Assembly: GCF_900107165.1 (NCBI RefSeq)
Contig: NZ_FNOY01000008.1
Coordinates: forward strand, 16,128 to 80,127
DNA length: 64,000 nt
Source of the DNA: Nitrosomonas halophila
Lineage (GTDB): Bacteria; Pseudomonadota; Gammaproteobacteria; Burkholderiales; Nitrosomonadaceae
Reading direction: 5' to 3'
Position 1 is the stretch's first letter; each line of letters begins with the position of its first letter. Positions 1 through 7,812 of this stretch are shown piece after piece. The translations under genes and the position numbers were made by a program. The notes under the pieces are model-generated. The model did not search any database. It was not told the origin of the DNA and saw only the letters and a program-made list of their open reading frames with translations.

Positions 1-815
1 TGCCCGGAACGGCTTTTCTCCACCTCCTGCTTGCTGGAATCCACCATATACCGTTGGGTGACCAATTCGGCATTGCGCACCAGCGCCATTTCCCGCCAGC
101 TCTCATAATCGGCAGGATGAATCGGCTGTGCCCGGAACGCTTCGCCCAGGGAATCCAGTTGCGTGACGGGTTGTCCGGTGAGGGTGGCCAGCGCCAGGCG
201 CGCGGCTTCCCATTCATCCTGGGCCTCGATCACTTCCGCCTGGGCCAGCGCATAGCGTGAGCGGGTCTCCAATACATCGGTCTTGGTCCCTTCTCCCCGC
301 ATCAACATATGTTCATTGACTAGCTTGAGCTCGGCCAAGGCGTCGCGCTGGGCATTGGCGAGCGCCAGGCGATCCTGTGCCAGCAGGGCATTGAAATAGG
401 CCTCCGCCAGCCGGACAATCAGCAAATGCGTATGGCCGGCAAATCTGGCCTGACTGGAATTGGCTTCCGCGATGCCCTGACGGTAGCCGGCCACCGCCTC
501 GAGATTCAGCAATGGTTGCCGCAAGGCCAGTGTCGTCACCTCATTGTTGAAATCGAGCGGTTCCGATATGCCTCCCTGACTGATCGTGCCGCGGTTGATC
601 CCGTGGGCATGGGTGATTGACAGGGTCGGCAGCAAACCGGATAGCCCAATCTCGGCCGACTGTTGACCCGCTTCGTTTTCATGAACAGCCGAACGAAAAA
701 CCGGATCATTGCGCAGCGCTTCTTCATAGGCTTCCAGCAATCCCATGGCCTGTGCCTGACTGAATTGCCACAACAAGGCCAAAACAACCTTCAGTTTGAC
801 TACCTGACGCCGCAC
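1..815 (-). CDS. TolC-family outer membrane channel protein (partial, C-terminus beyond window)
   Basis: Outer-membrane exit duct of a type I secretion system; it would dock on the HlyD-type adaptor encoded just upstream. The frame reads from a GTG at 815, two bases after the adaptor stop, and stays open to base 1 (about 271 codons). The N-terminus is a short hydrophobic signal-like segment, followed by ALLEAYEEALRNDP-type helix starts (seen as GLLEAYEEALRNDPVFRSA) and a late RYMVDSSKQEVEKSRSG stretch, both typical of the alternating helical repeats of TolC/PrtF proteins. Tight spacing implies co-transcription with the adaptor and ABC exporter. The start codon choice (GTG) is inferred from spacing. 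The 3' end is missing because of the window edge, not a mutation. Confidence 0.85.
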   Translation of the reverse strand, partial: MRRQVVKLKVVLALLWQFSQAQAMGLLEAYEEALRNDPVFRSAVHENEAGQQSAEIGLSGLLPTLSITHAHGINRGTISQGGISEPLDFNNEVTTLALRQPLLNLEAVAGYRQGIAEANSSQARFAGHTHLLIVRLAEAYFNALLAQDRLALANAQRDALAELKLVNEHMLMRGEGTKTDVLETRSRYALAQAEVIEAQDEWEAARLALATLTGQPVTQLDSLGEAFRAQPIHPADYESWREMALVRNAELVTQRYMVDSSKQEVEKSRSG

Positions 816-817
816 GA

Positions 818-2263
818 CTAATCTTCACCCAATGAAGTATGCAATCGATCCAGAATGGGTTTCAGCAAGTAATTCATCAGCGATCGTTCACCCGTTTTGA
901 CAAAAATCTCCACTGGCATCCCGGCGCGGATCTGGTGTTTGGCCAGCAGCTGCATGCTTTCCGGCTTGACGCGGGCCCGCAACTGATAATAGGGCATACC
1001 CGTATGCTCATCAGTCAGGCGATCGGCGGACACTTGCGTGACTTCACCGGCAATATGCGGGGTCTTGTTCTGGTTGAAGGCACTGAAAATCAGATCAACA
1101 TCCAGACCGGCATGCACCCGGTCGACAAGGTGTACGGGCAACTGGCCTTCAATGACCAGCATATCCTCGCTCGGTACGATATCCATCATGCGAAAACCGG
1201 GCCCGATCACCCCGCCATGCGTGAAAACATTGATGCCCACGACAATACCACCGACTGGTGCCTTGACAAGCACGTTGGCCAATTCAAAGTCCTGGGCGAT
1301 CAAGCGGCTTTGCAATGCTTCCGCTTCACGCTGGATGTCTGTCAATTGCTGGCGAACTTCTCGCTGATGTTCTTCGACGCGCTGAGCCCGACGCAAGTTG
1401 AGTTCCGCAATCTGCCGTTGAGTGCGCCCGATGTTACCGTCATCCTCGGAAATATCACCGATCAGCTGAGCACGCGTGCGTTCCAGCTCAAGCACCCGGT
1501 TGCGCGGCACAAACCCTTCATTGGCGAGCGCCTGTAAATTGTCAAGCTGCTCTTTCAGCAGCGCCAGCTGTTGATTTTTACTGACGCGAGACGACTCCAG
1601 GCCGCGCAATTGCACCTTGAGACCGGCGATATTCTCGGCCAATGCAGCCAAATCATGTTCCAGCACCGCCTGACGCGAAACGAACAACTGTCTTTGTAGC
1701 GCAATTACGCCGGCAATACGCGGATCATCCATAACCGCCGCCAACAGGGAATCCGGGAAATCGATTTCGGATTGATTGTCGCGCTCAGCGATCAGCCGGG
1801 CCTCCACCGCACGCGCAGTGATCAGTTGGGCGCGGGTCACTTCCGCCTGGGCCTTAACCTGGATTTCGTTCATGCGCACCAGAGGCTGGCCGGCCGTGAC
1901 CATATCGCCTTCCTTGACCAGGATTTCATCCACGATACCGCCCGTCTGATGCTGCACCGCTTTGCGGTTGGTTGCCACCATCACCGAGCCGGACAATGGC
2001 ACGCCTTTGTCCAGTGGTGCGAAAGAAGCCCACAGCAAAAATCCGCCCACCCCCACCAACACGATCAACCAGCCAAGGCGGGCATGGCTGGTCTCATCAG
2101 TCTTGACCAGATTGGAAACTTCCATTGGCGAAGCGTCCATCAGCATTGCTTCTTTATGTTCCGATAACTTCATATAATCCATGCCTTCAGGCTTGTTAAA
2201 CGGCTGTTGTGGTTGCAGGAACCGGCCGGAATCCACAAGAAAATCCTGCCAGTTCCTGGTCAT
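818..2263 (-). CDS. HlyD-family type I secretion periplasmic adaptor
   Basis: Membrane fusion protein linking the inner-membrane ABC exporter to the TolC-type channel. It has an unusually long cytoplasmic N-terminal leader (about 60 residues), one membrane segment (LGWLIVLVGVGGFLLWASF), a lipoyl-like half motif (GGIVDEILVKEGDMVTAGQ), a long central coiled coil of about 200 residues, and a second lipoyl half (VKAPVGGIVVGINVFTHGG) before the C-terminal barrel ending in AGMPVEIFVKTGERSLMNYL. This is the domain order of the HlyD/PrtE family; about 480 residues is slightly long because of the leader. The open frame extends to a TTG at 2269, but the ATG at 2263 is preferred; internal ATGs further down are also possible. 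The gene sits between exporter and channel genes. Confidence 0.93.
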   Translation of the reverse strand: MTRNWQDFLVDSGRFLQPQQPFNKPEGMDYMKLSEHKEAMLMDASPMEVSNLVKTDETSHARLGWLIVLVGVGGFLLWASFAPLDKGVPLSGSVMVATNRKAVQHQTGGIVDEILVKEGDMVTAGQPLVRMNEIQVKAQAEVTRAQLITARAVEARLIAERDNQSEIDFPDSLLAAVMDDPRIAGVIALQRQLFVSRQAVLEHDLAALAENIAGLKVQLRGLESSRVSKNQQLALLKEQLDNLQALANEGFVPRNRVLELERTRAQLIGDISEDDGNIGRTQRQIAELNLRRAQRVEEHQREVRQQLTDIQREAEALQSRLIAQDFELANVLVKAPVGGIVVGINVFTHGGVIGPGFRMMDIVPSEDMLVIEGQLPVHLVDRVHAGLDVDLIFSAFNQNKTPHIAGEVTQVSADRLTDEHTGMPYYQLRARVKPESMQLLAKHQIRAGMPVEIFVKTGERSLMNYLLKPILDRLHTSLGED

Positions 2264-2326
2264 AGCCAAACAACGTCCAGGACGTCTCCCCGTAAATCAA
2301 GCCAACTCTCATCATTCCCAAACTAC

Positions 2327-4117
2327 TCAGGATCGGTTCGATCCCATCGTTTTTGATACCGGCACCGCGCTCAGCCCGGCGGGTTGTGCCGGTTTTGTTG
2401 AGGATGTCTGCTGCTGTTGGGCCAGCGCAGCCATGACTTGTTCCGTGGGCCCAAATAATTTTGCTGTCCCTTCATGCAACAGCAGCAACTTGGCCGTGGC
2501 CCCCAGAATACGCGTGCGATGGGTGATGACCACGATGGTTTTGCCGCGCTTGCGCAAATCCAGAATGGCCGCCAGCAGCGCTTGCTCACCCACATCATCC
2601 AGATTTGAATTGGGCTCATCCAGTACGATCAGCGAGGGATCGCCATACATGGCGCGCGCCAGGCCGATACGCTGCTTCTGACCGCCCGACAAGCCACCAC
2701 CGCCTTCGCCCAGGACTGTATCGTAGCCTTTCGGCATGGTCAGGACCATCTCGTGCACACCTGCCCGCTTGGCGGCCAAAATGACTTTCTCGGGATCGAT
2801 TTCACCAAAGCGCGCAATATTCTCGCTGATGGTACCGGCAAACAATTCGATATCCTGGGGCAGATAGCCGACATGAGGCCCCAGTTGATCCTTGTTCCAT
2901 TGGTAGATATCCGCGCCATCCAGACGCACCTTGCCAGTCGCTGCGGGCCAGACACCGACCAGTAATCTAGCCAATGTGGATTTACCCGAGCCGCTTGGAC
3001 CAATCACACCCAATACTTCACCTGGCGCTATCGCAAAACTCAATCCTTTGATTACGGCAACCTTGGCGCCTGGCGGGCCGGCTATGATGTTTTCGACCGA
3101 AACCTTTCCTTCCGGCCTGGGCAGCGCCATGCCAGGCTGACGGGCGGGATTTTCCTCCAATAGCTTGGAAAGCCGTTCATAAGCACTGCGGGTATTGCCA
3201 AACTGCCGCCAGACATTGATCAGCAATTGAACCGGGCCGATCGCCTTGCCCAACAAAATTGAACCGGCAATCATCATGCCGGGAGAAATGCTGTCTTCCA
3301 GCACCAGCAAGGCGCCCAAGCCCAGCATCAGCGATTGCAATGCGACCGATACTGATTTGCTGAAGGCGGTTACCACCCCCGATTTTTCACTGGCTTGCGC
3401 CTGTAAATTCAGGAAGCGACCATGCAGGGCGTACCAGCGCGCCTGCAGATTGGGCAGCATGCCCATGGCTTCGATCACTTCGGCATTGCGCAGGTTATTG
3501 TTGGCCATGGTATTCGATGCGACCGCCACGGCATTGGCCTCCGCCAAAGGCTGATGTGAAATCTTCTCATTGATATAGGCCAGCAATATCAGAACTGCAG
3601 TACCGAATAAAGCGAATACACCCAGCCATACATTGAACAGAAAGATAACCAACAAATACACCGGAAACCAGGGTGCGTCAAAAAAGGCGAACAATGCATT
3701 GCCGGTCAGAAACTGGCGCAGATTGGTCAGATCCTGCAGGGCCTGACCCGCATTGCCATTCCCTTGCCGCAGGCTTTGTTCGAATGCCGCCGTATAGACG
3801 CGGCGGTTCAGTTTCATATCAAACTGCGCGCCCACCCGGATCAGGACAAAGCTTCGCACATACTCCAGGGCACCCATGAAAATATAGGCACCCAGCATGA
3901 TCAGCGTCAGCATCAGTAATGTCATTTCATTGCGGCTGGTCAAAACGCTGTCGTAAAGCTGCAGCATATAGAGCGCGGGGGTCAGCATCAGTAAGTTGAT
4001 GACCGCACTGAACGCCCCCACCGTCCGGAAAACGCGCTTGAAGCTGGTCAGTATCTGGCCCAGTTCGCTGGGTGGCGTATTGCTTGCTTTCATTTGTAAC
4101 CGCTCAGCCTGCGACAT
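2327..4117 (-). CDS. Type I secretion ABC exporter (PrtD-like permease-ATPase)
   Basis: Inner-membrane half-transporter that powers export through the HlyD/TolC partners. The N-terminal part (residues about 30-300) has several hydrophobic helices, beginning FSAVINLLMLTPALYMLQLYD. The C-terminal ATPase shows Walker A GPSGSGKST, Q-loop LPQDIELF, signature LSGGQKQRIGLARAM, Walker B SLIVLDEP and the switch His in VVITHR. There is no N-terminal C39 peptidase domain, so it resembles PrtD/AprD exporters of proteases and RTX proteins rather than bacteriocin exporters. At 596 residues it is normal for the family. First gene of the exporter-adaptor-channel set. No RTX-repeat substrate gene is visible in the window, so the cargo is unknown. 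Confidence 0.94.
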   Translation of the reverse strand: MSQAERLQMKASNTPPSELGQILTSFKRVFRTVGAFSAVINLLMLTPALYMLQLYDSVLTSRNEMTLLMLTLIMLGAYIFMGALEYVRSFVLIRVGAQFDMKLNRRVYTAAFEQSLRQGNGNAGQALQDLTNLRQFLTGNALFAFFDAPWFPVYLLVIFLFNVWLGVFALFGTAVLILLAYINEKISHQPLAEANAVAVASNTMANNNLRNAEVIEAMGMLPNLQARWYALHGRFLNLQAQASEKSGVVTAFSKSVSVALQSLMLGLGALLVLEDSISPGMMIAGSILLGKAIGPVQLLINVWRQFGNTRSAYERLSKLLEENPARQPGMALPRPEGKVSVENIIAGPPGAKVAVIKGLSFAIAPGEVLGVIGPSGSGKSTLARLLVGVWPAATGKVRLDGADIYQWNKDQLGPHVGYLPQDIELFAGTISENIARFGEIDPEKVILAAKRAGVHEMVLTMPKGYDTVLGEGGGGLSGGQKQRIGLARAMYGDPSLIVLDEPNSNLDDVGEQALLAAILDLRKRGKTIVVITHRTRILGATAKLLLLHEGTAKLFGPTEQVMAALAQQQQTSSTKPAQPAGLSAVPVSKTMGSNRS

Positions 4118-4437
4118 TCGAATACCATGCGTTATTGGATTTGCACGACCTGGGGCTGTGAAATTTCGAAGAGTAAAGGGATTGCAGCCAGCATGCGGTG
4201 CTGAAACCGGTTGTTACCAGACAAGCAGTAATATCAGAGGTCATAAACATATGAATTGATGTGGGTGATAGATAGCTTTCAGCCTTGCAGCCAGGGACTT
4301 GCGCATTCGCAACCGGCGATTGAAGCAGACATTCCCCAGGCTTCATGGCCAACTCGATACCTCCGGTCGCCCTGTACACCGCTTTTCCATCCTGCTTGCT
4401 GCCAGACGCCGAAACGACAGCCAGGGGTTTCCGGTTA
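4118..4437. other. Intergenic region without a convincing gene
   Basis: Gap of 320 bases between the exporter gene and the epimerase gene, both on the minus strand. Short open frames cross it on both strands (for example minus 4104-4451), but none has a recognisable domain, a good ribosome site or a plausible partner. I see no strong terminator. It probably holds the promoter of the type I secretion genes. Confidence 0.5.
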
Positions 4438-5385
4438 TCAAAGCAAATCACTTTTGGTTAATCTGAACGGCCTCGGGGCATACCCAAAATCACAGACCGC
4501 ATCCGAATTGTCGAACACGAGGTCGCGATTCATGCGTTTGGCCATTCCCAAAGTCCAATATCGATAACGGGGTAGCGTACGAATGACGGTCACGCCCAAT
4601 TGTATTATCCATTCGGGGACTGGCAGCAGCCGGGGAGCCCGATCCATCGCCCTGAAAACCCGTGCGGCCATTTCCCGGTAGGTGAGTATCTCACTGCCAC
4701 CGATATTATAAGCGCGATTGCCCGTTTTTCCGGATAAAAATGCAGCCAGGCATGCTTCCGCCACGTCTTCCACATGAACCGGTTGACGCAAACCGCGGGC
4801 CTTTCCCAGTAGCGGAAAAAAACCGAATTTTTGTATGATATGCGCAATTTCCGAGATATTCCGATCACGCCCCTGTCCATAAATCAGGGTCGGGCGCAAC
4901 ACTGTCCAAATCACACCGCTGCCTTGTGCCCAACAACGCAGGCGTTCCTCCCCCTCGGCCAGGCTACGCGCCACCTCCCGCTCACCGGGATCATCAGAAT
5001 CACCCTTGGTATAAACACTGGTCGATGACAAAGCGACAATCCGGCGCGCGCCTTGCGCGGCCAGGAAGTCAAAATAATCCGGTAATGTCCAGATCGGCGC
5101 CAAATAAAACCACACCGGAATATTATCCTCGATCGCCTGTGACGGATCGTCTCTTTGGGAAAGATCCACTTCACGCCAGGCAATCGATGGAAACCGGGCC
5201 GGCAGTTCATCCAATTTGCGGCGCATAAATGCCGTGACCTGCCAATCCTGGTTCGATAACCTCGCCAGCAGCGGTTCACCGACAAAACTGGACGCGCCGA
5301 TCACACCGATCCGCTGTCTAGGAGGCTGTCCGAGAATAGCGATCGTAGCGAGTGCGGAGCTGGCTGAGCGGGATTTTTCGATCAT
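4438..5385 (-). CDS. NAD-dependent epimerase/dehydratase (atypical SDR) with MITE-derived N-terminus
   Basis: Rossmann-fold nucleotide-sugar epimerase/dehydratase-like protein. It shows GxxGxxG in IGVIGASSFVG, an SSTSVY active-site region, LRPTLIYGQGRD, and a GLRQPVHVEDVAEA segment with YNIGG further on, as in extended or atypical SDRs. There is no clear YxxxK, so catalysis and substrate are uncertain. The only in-frame ATG (5385) and residues 1 to about 24 lie inside the repeat element at 5318-5484, so the native start appears to have been lost or replaced by the insertion. A GTG within the GVIG stretch is the nearest alternative but would cut off beta-strand 1. No good Shine-Dalgarno precedes either start. 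It follows a glycosyltransferase gene and probably belongs to the glycan cluster. Confidence 0.8.
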   Translation of the reverse strand: MIEKSRSASSALATIAILGQPPRQRIGVIGASSFVGEPLLARLSNQDWQVTAFMRRKLDELPARFPSIAWREVDLSQRDDPSQAIEDNIPVWFYLAPIWTLPDYFDFLAAQGARRIVALSSTSVYTKGDSDDPGEREVARSLAEGEERLRCWAQGSGVIWTVLRPTLIYGQGRDRNISEIAHIIQKFGFFPLLGKARGLRQPVHVEDVAEACLAAFLSGKTGNRAYNIGGSEILTYREMAARVFRAMDRAPRLLPVPEWIIQLGVTVIRTLPRYRYWTLGMAKRMNRDLVFDNSDAVCDFGYAPRPFRLTKSDLL

Positions 5386-5484
5386 TTGAGGCGAATAGTG
5401 GTTCTATTCAACGAAAAGGATCGAAAAATCCAGCCTGGCAGGTTCGTCCGCAGTAGATCAGTCTATTCTCAGACAGCCTCCTAG
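5318..5484 (-). mobile_element. MITE copy A (167 bp, palindromic) between glycosyltransferase and epimerase genes
   Basis: Element bounded by CTAG on both sides, with terminal inverted repeats GGAGGCTGTCCGAGAATAG (one mismatch at the other end). A second inner inverted repeat, GGATTTTTCGATC with GATCGAAAAATCC, would let the whole unit fold as a long hairpin. It is the reverse orientation of the copies at 32324, 49745 and about 62404. The last TAG is the stop codon of the upstream glycosyltransferase, and an ATG inside it starts the downstream epimerase frame. It has no transposase, so it is a non-autonomous element with TA-duplicating behaviour expected of an IS630/Tc1-type or TA-targeting IS5-type enzyme (inference). 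Confidence 0.9.
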
Positions 5485-6374
5485 CCATGCCGCAGACCCA
5501 ATACACGCATCAGATGCACCACGCCATTGACCGACACCACCAGCACAAACCGCAACCAGACACCGATCGATACCAGCCAGGTCAAAAGCACGGGATAACG
5601 GTCAAGAAAGAACTTGCGATAAAAACGCAACATGCCTTTGTGCTTGTGCCAGGCCACAAAAAAAGGTCGGGCATGGCTGCATGCGCCCTGATGATGCAAG
5701 GCTTCCACATCGGGTACAAATAGAATCTTCCAGTTATGTTGCCCAAAACGCATGCACCAATCGAGATCCTCACAATGCAGAAAATAGCCTTCATCCCATG
5801 GGCCCACGTCCTCGATCGCTTCCCGCCGCACCAGCATCAAGGCACCGGAAATCGCTTCCACTTCGATCGGTGTGGACGGCAAGGGTTGATGATGCAAATG
5901 AAAATCATAGAACAACCGGGGGAAAAAAGGTGCCAGCCGGTACAGCCCGCACGCACGCACCAGCGCCCGCCAGGGAGTCGGCATCGCGCGCCGGCTTCCG
6001 CCTTGCTCACTGCCATCATGATTGAGTAGCCGCCCTCCAACCATCCCCGCGCGCTCATCTGCTTCAATGACCTGACGCAGGCGATTGATCGCCTCCCGGC
6101 CCAGCAAACAGTCTGGATTCAAAAACAAAACAAACGGCGATTCTGTCGCCTGCAAACCGATATTGCAACCTGCCGCAAAACCCATGTTTTGATCGAGACG
6201 AATGACCTGCAGCTTGTCAGCGGCCAAACATCTCTTCGCCAGCTCGCTCAAACTGTTATCGCTAGACGCATTATCGACCACGACAATCTGCTGAACTTGT
6301 GCCTTGACCGCCTCAACGCACTCAGCAAGCAGATTTCCGGCATTGTAATTCACGATCACAGCCGACACGGGCAT
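5481..6374 (-). CDS. Glycosyltransferase family 2 (rhamnosyltransferase-like)
   Basis: GT-A fold glycosyltransferase that would add a sugar to a surface glycan or lipid-linked precursor at the cytoplasmic membrane face. Motifs run SAVIVNYNAGNLL, IVVVDNASSDNSL, DQNMGFAAGCNIGL, LFLNPDCLLG (the DxD-type metal site), then GALMLVRREAIEDVGPWDE and HCEDLDWCMRF, matching WbbL-type rhamnosyltransferases. A hydrophobic C-terminal helix follows. The frame is open to a TTG at 6491; the ATG at 6374, just before the first beta strand, is preferred, giving 297 residues. Neither start has a strong ribosome site. The stop codon TAG is part of the CTAG boundary of MITE copy A. Sugar specificity cannot be read from sequence. 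Confidence 0.88.
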   Translation of the reverse strand: MPVSAVIVNYNAGNLLAECVEAVKAQVQQIVVVDNASSDNSLSELAKRCLAADKLQVIRLDQNMGFAAGCNIGLQATESPFVLFLNPDCLLGREAINRLRQVIEADERAGMVGGRLLNHDGSEQGGSRRAMPTPWRALVRACGLYRLAPFFPRLFYDFHLHHQPLPSTPIEVEAISGALMLVRREAIEDVGPWDEGYFLHCEDLDWCMRFGQHNWKILFVPDVEALHHQGACSHARPFFVAWHKHKGMLRFYRKFFLDRYPVLLTWLVSIGVWLRFVLVVSVNGVVHLMRVLGLRHG

Positions 6375-6555
6375 CGGAGTGTTTTCCACATAATTTGTTT
6401 GACTGACAGTCTTGAACACTTTGTCGAATGATGAAATTAATTTCAAAACCTGATCGGGTGATTCACCATTTGGATTGAGGGCACCATTCAAACCTATCTT
6501 GTTGATTCATGCTGTCGGTTCTTTCTGAATAACGGTTTATCTGGGGTGTTTGGGA

Positions 6556-7812
6556 TTATTTCCTGATTCGCCTGATTAATGCTGACCATCCTTCCTCTTG
6601 CCAAATTCGCCTGGTGCGGGAAATTAGACTGCGCGCCAGCGCTGGCTGCTTCAGGGCTTGTCCTAACAGGGAAATCAAGCGCCTGTCATTCGGCAGGCGC
6701 TTACCGCCTAAATAGCCGGCTGTCAGGGCAAAAGTTAGTGGTTGGTTGGCCGGCTCGTTCTTTGCATCGAATAATTGCGGGCATTCTCTGGGCGCCTGCG
6801 TACGCCACCATTGCAAATAACCGTCGGCATCAAACGGATCGGGAAACGCACGCTGCAAATCCACCCGTTCCCGATAGACCACGCGCGCGGCCGCATCGAT
6901 GGCAGTCCCGTCACTGTAGCAGGAAAATGCCCAGGGGCGCTTGGAGAGCGGATCTTCCCGGGTAGGCGCAATGGCCTGGGCATAGTATTCAATGAGCCGC
7001 CTGATCGCTTGGTTTTTTTCTCCGTAAACACCCGCCATGATGCGATGGGCGCCGCTATCGAAGCCTGTGAAATGGTAAAAACCAAGTGGCTGCCCATCAA
7101 CCTGATAACTCCGCACACGATCATAGGTCACTTGCCGGGTACTGATATTCCAGGTCGCGACATTATGACGCGTGCCGCGATGAATCGCGACGTCAGGAAA
7201 TAGCGCAGGAGCCAGATCAATCCAGCGCTGATCGGTGAACAAGCCGTTGGGAATATCATCACGACAAAAATGATAACAACGTTCGCCCCACCAGTTTGCA
7301 AAGGCCAGGCCGGTGCGATCGGCCCGCACACCCGCAAAACCGAGGTTATAGATACCATGTTTGAGCGCACCGGAAATTTCATTGTCAATGATGCCCCGCA
7401 GATTCGATTCGGGTGAAACCAGATGCGGCGTGAGTACCAATGAAGCCGAATCAAGCTCGGTGAGCAAGTCATCCAGCCGTGAAAACACTACAATGTCCGG
7501 ATCGATATAAAGCACTTTCCCGCCATTGGCATGCTGCAACAGTTTTCTCAGGGCGAAGGGCTTGATAGCCGTGGCAAGTTCGACGATACGATGACAAAAG
7601 GCCCACCCCCGCCAGCTGGGAATATCGAGCTGGTCTATGCGCAAAATGGAGTCGAAAGGCTCATCACTAAAACTGATATCGCTGTCCGCCACATCGGCCA
7701 ACGCAAGATGAAATTTCGCTTCCGGATGATGTTCACGGATGGAACGCGCCAGAATCCGTACTTTGGGTATGTAGTTGAGCGCCGCGCTCGTAAAGATATG
7801 AAGTTCTGTCAT
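6556..7812 (-). CDS. Glycosyltransferase, GT8-like nucleotide-diphospho-sugar transferase
   Basis: Begins TELHIFTSAALNYIPKVRILARS, the first strand and helix of GT-A enzymes, and carries GGKVLYIDPDIVVFSRLDDL with a DPD metal-binding motif, then NLGFAGVRAD and WGERC stretches seen in GT8-like proteins. 418 residues. The ATG overlaps the TGA of the preceding gene (ATGA), so the two are translationally coupled. Its position among other glycosyltransferases suggests a role in the same polysaccharide or glycolipid. Donor and acceptor unknown. Confidence 0.8.
   Translation of the reverse strand: MTELHIFTSAALNYIPKVRILARSIREHHPEAKFHLALADVADSDISFSDEPFDSILRIDQLDIPSWRGWAFCHRIVELATAIKPFALRKLLQHANGGKVLYIDPDIVVFSRLDDLLTELDSASLVLTPHLVSPESNLRGIIDNEISGALKHGIYNLGFAGVRADRTGLAFANWWGERCYHFCRDDIPNGLFTDQRWIDLAPALFPDVAIHRGTRHNVATWNISTRQVTYDRVRSYQVDGQPLGFYHFTGFDSGAHRIMAGVYGEKNQAIRRLIEYYAQAIAPTREDPLSKRPWAFSCYSDGTAIDAAARVVYRERVDLQRAFPDPFDADGYLQWWRTQAPRECPQLFDAKNEPANQPLTFALTAGYLGGKRLPNDRRLISLLGQALKQPALARSLISRTRRIWQEEGWSALIRRIRK

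Noticed and set aside
839..1537. 232-codon plus-strand open frame
   Set aside because: Lies wholly antisense to the HlyD-type adaptor gene; no domain and no ribosome site.
4104..4451. 115-codon minus-strand frame between the exporter and the epimerase
   Set aside because: Overlaps both neighbours, has no recognisable fold and no clear start signal; treated as spacer.
5318..5484. Coding potential inside the MITE family
   Set aside because: The short frame is open in copies A and B but broken in C and lacks ATG in D, so it is not a conserved gene.
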